Source: Microbulbifer harenosus
GTDB lineage: Bacteria > Pseudomonadota > Gammaproteobacteria > Pseudomonadales > Cellvibrionaceae
Reading direction: 5' to 3'
NCBI RefSeq assembly: GCF_005771435.1
Contig: NZ_VANI01000019.1
Coordinates: forward strand, 1-64,000
DNA: 64,000 nucleotides
In this document: one piece after another, positions 63,030 to 64,000 of the stretch
Numbering within the stretch: the stretch's first letter is position 1
How the letters are laid out: each line of letters opens with the position of its first letter
Program-made: the position numbers and the translations under genes
Notes under the pieces: generated by a model
What the model was told of the DNA's origin: nothing
Seen by the model: only the letters and a program-made list of their open reading frames with translations
Databases searched by the model: none

Positions 63030-63650
63030 TTACTTGGAGTAGAGTTCCACAATAAGGTTTTCATTGATTTCTGCCGGCAGATCCACGCGGTCCGGAACAC
63101 GCTTGAAGGTACCTTCCAGCTTGCTCGCGTTCACGTCTACCCACTCAACGTCACCGCGCTGTGCAGCGAGGGCAACGGAGTTCTGGATACGCATCTGCTT
63201 CTTGGCCTTCTCGCGAATGGAGATCACGTCGCCTTCCTGAACCTGGTAGGAAGGAACGTTAACCGCAGCGCCATTCACCAAAATCGCCTTGTGGGAAACC
63301 AACTGACGCGCTTCAGAGCGAGTTGAGCCGAAGCCCATGCGGTAAACCACGTTGTCGAGACGTTTTTCGAGAAGTTGCAGCAGGTTCTCACCAGTTGCAC
63401 CTTTCAGACGCGCAGCTTGCTTATAGTAGTTGCGGAACTGCTTTTCCAGCACGCCGTAGATACGACGCACTTTTTGTTTTTCACGCAGCTGAACACCGTA
63501 GTCGGAAAGACGACCGCGGCCGGCGCCATGAACACCGGGTTTGGTTTCCGCGCGGCACTTTGACTCGTGCGGGCGAACGCCAGATTTCAGCTGAAGATCA
63601 GTACCTTCCCGGCGGGAAAGTTTACATTTTGGTCCAATATAACGTGCCAT
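63030..63650 (-). CDS. rpsD: 30S ribosomal protein S4
   Basis: Primary assembly protein of the small subunit, and in E. coli the autogenous translational repressor of the alpha operon. 206 aa, starting [20 protein letters not shown]. It includes the S4 RNA-binding domain ([20 protein letters not shown]). It is the form without zinc-binding Cys clusters. It lies 15 bases after rpsK. Confidence 0.97.
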   Translation of the reverse strand: MARYIGPKCKLSRREGTDLQLKSGVRPHESKCRAETKPGVHGAGRGRLSDYGVQLREKQKVRRIYGVLEKQFRNYYKQAARLKGATGENLLQLLEKRLDNVVYRMGFGSTRSEARQLVSHKAILVNGAAVNVPSYQVQEGDVISIREKAKKQMRIQNSVALAAQRGDVEWVDVNASKLEGTFKRVPDRVDLPAEINENLIVELYSK

Positions 63651-63665
63651 TTCGTCAACCCCCTC

Positions 63666-64000
63666 TTACACGCGACGTTTCTTGGGCGGACGACATCCGT
63701 TATGCGGAATTGGCGTCACGTCGGTGATGTTGGTGATCTTGTAGCCGCAGTTATTCAGGGCGCGAACAGCAGATTCGCGACCGGGGCCCGGGCCCTTCAC
63801 TTCGACATCAAGGTTTTTCAGGCCGTACTCCTGAGCGGCAGTACCTGCGCGCTCAGCGGCAACCTGGGCTGCGAAAGGGGTGCTCTTGCGAGAACCGCGG
63901 AAACCGGAACCACCAGCGGTAGCCCAGCTCAGAGTGTTGCCCTGACGGTCAGTGATCGTCACGATCGTGTTGTTGAACGATGCGTGGATGTGGGCAACAC
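63666..64000 (-). CDS. rpsK: 30S ribosomal protein S11 (5' end outside the window)
   Basis: S11 of the platform of the 30S subunit. The visible 111 codons run from [20 protein letters not shown] to the invariant C-terminus [11 protein letters not shown]. About 18 residues at the N-terminus lie beyond the window edge. The apparent start at 63962 is an internal Val GTG, not a real start. First visible gene of the alpha operon segment. Confidence 0.96.
   Translation of the reverse strand, partial: VAHIHASFNNTIVTITDRQGNTLSWATAGGSGFRGSRKSTPFAAQVAAERAGTAAQEYGLKNLDVEVKGPGPGRESAVRALNNCGYKITNITDVTPIPHNGCRPPKKRRV

Noticed and set aside
63666-63962. Complete 98-aa S11 starting at 63962
   Set aside because: The codon is an internal GTG; the S11 reading continues to the window edge ([10 protein letters not shown]), so the gene is simply cut off.

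Overview
The window is a run of conserved housekeeping genes from a gammaproteobacterium. The order bamD, pilS-pilR, minor pilins-pilY1, ispH, fkpB, lspA, ileS, ribF, murJ, rpsT, proB, obgE, rpmA, rplU, ispB is the order I know from Pseudomonas, and so is uvrA / MFS / ssb. A three-gene set of the 'proteobacterial dedicated sortase' type (OmpA-like protein, response regulator, histidine kinase) and the overall character point to a marine member such as the Cellvibrionales (Microbulbifer-like). That genus-level guess is inference. No phage, CRISPR, insertion sequence with a transposase, or tRNA gene was seen.

Layout. 1-300: an rRNA-type promoter fires leftwards out of the window. 300-4655 (minus): pssA and the branched-chain amino-acid operon ilvB-ilvN-ilvC. 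4656-5217: a hairpin-rich gap. 5218-5703: a secreted DUF4124 protein. 5712-12687 (minus): clpB, then a membrane fusion protein and an RND pump. 12688-13189: heat-shock promoter and the first pair of long structured repeats. 13190-14954 (minus): rluD, pgeF. 15080-19600: bamD, REPIN, nadE, pilS. 19598-29170: pilR, a minor pilin/PilY1 operon on the minus strand, and a second FimT-like pilin. 29171-37091 (minus): murJ, ribF, [repeat pair], ileS, lspA, fkpB, ispH. 37312-41369: small membrane ORF, pdsO, pdsR, pdsS. 41615-46393: rpsT, proB, obgE, rpmA, rplU, ispB. 46394-46838: third repeat pair. 46839-49026 (minus): galU, phosphomannomutase. 49296-51105: fabA-fabB. 51194-55562 (minus): manC, MFS, ssb, RmlD-like protein. 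55714-61062: uvrA and pxpA-pxpB-pxpC. 61076-64000 (minus): DUF1315 protein and the end of the alpha ribosomal operon (rpsK, rpsD, rpoA, rplQ).

Most genes serve envelope building (BamD, MurJ, IspH/IspB, LspA, GalU/ManB/ManC, FabA/FabB), type IV pili (PilS/PilR, minor pilins, PilY1) or translation. The most unusual content is between genes: six ~100-bp nested-hairpin repeats, in three loci, always two per locus and always in opposite orientation. Their stems differ from copy to copy but stay self-complementary, while the unpaired linker and loop are conserved. Other points to check: a PilR whose AAA+ domain lacks the sigma54-contacting GAFTGA loop, an inverted minor-pilin block, and a dedicated-sortase regulatory set with no sortase or substrate gene beside it.
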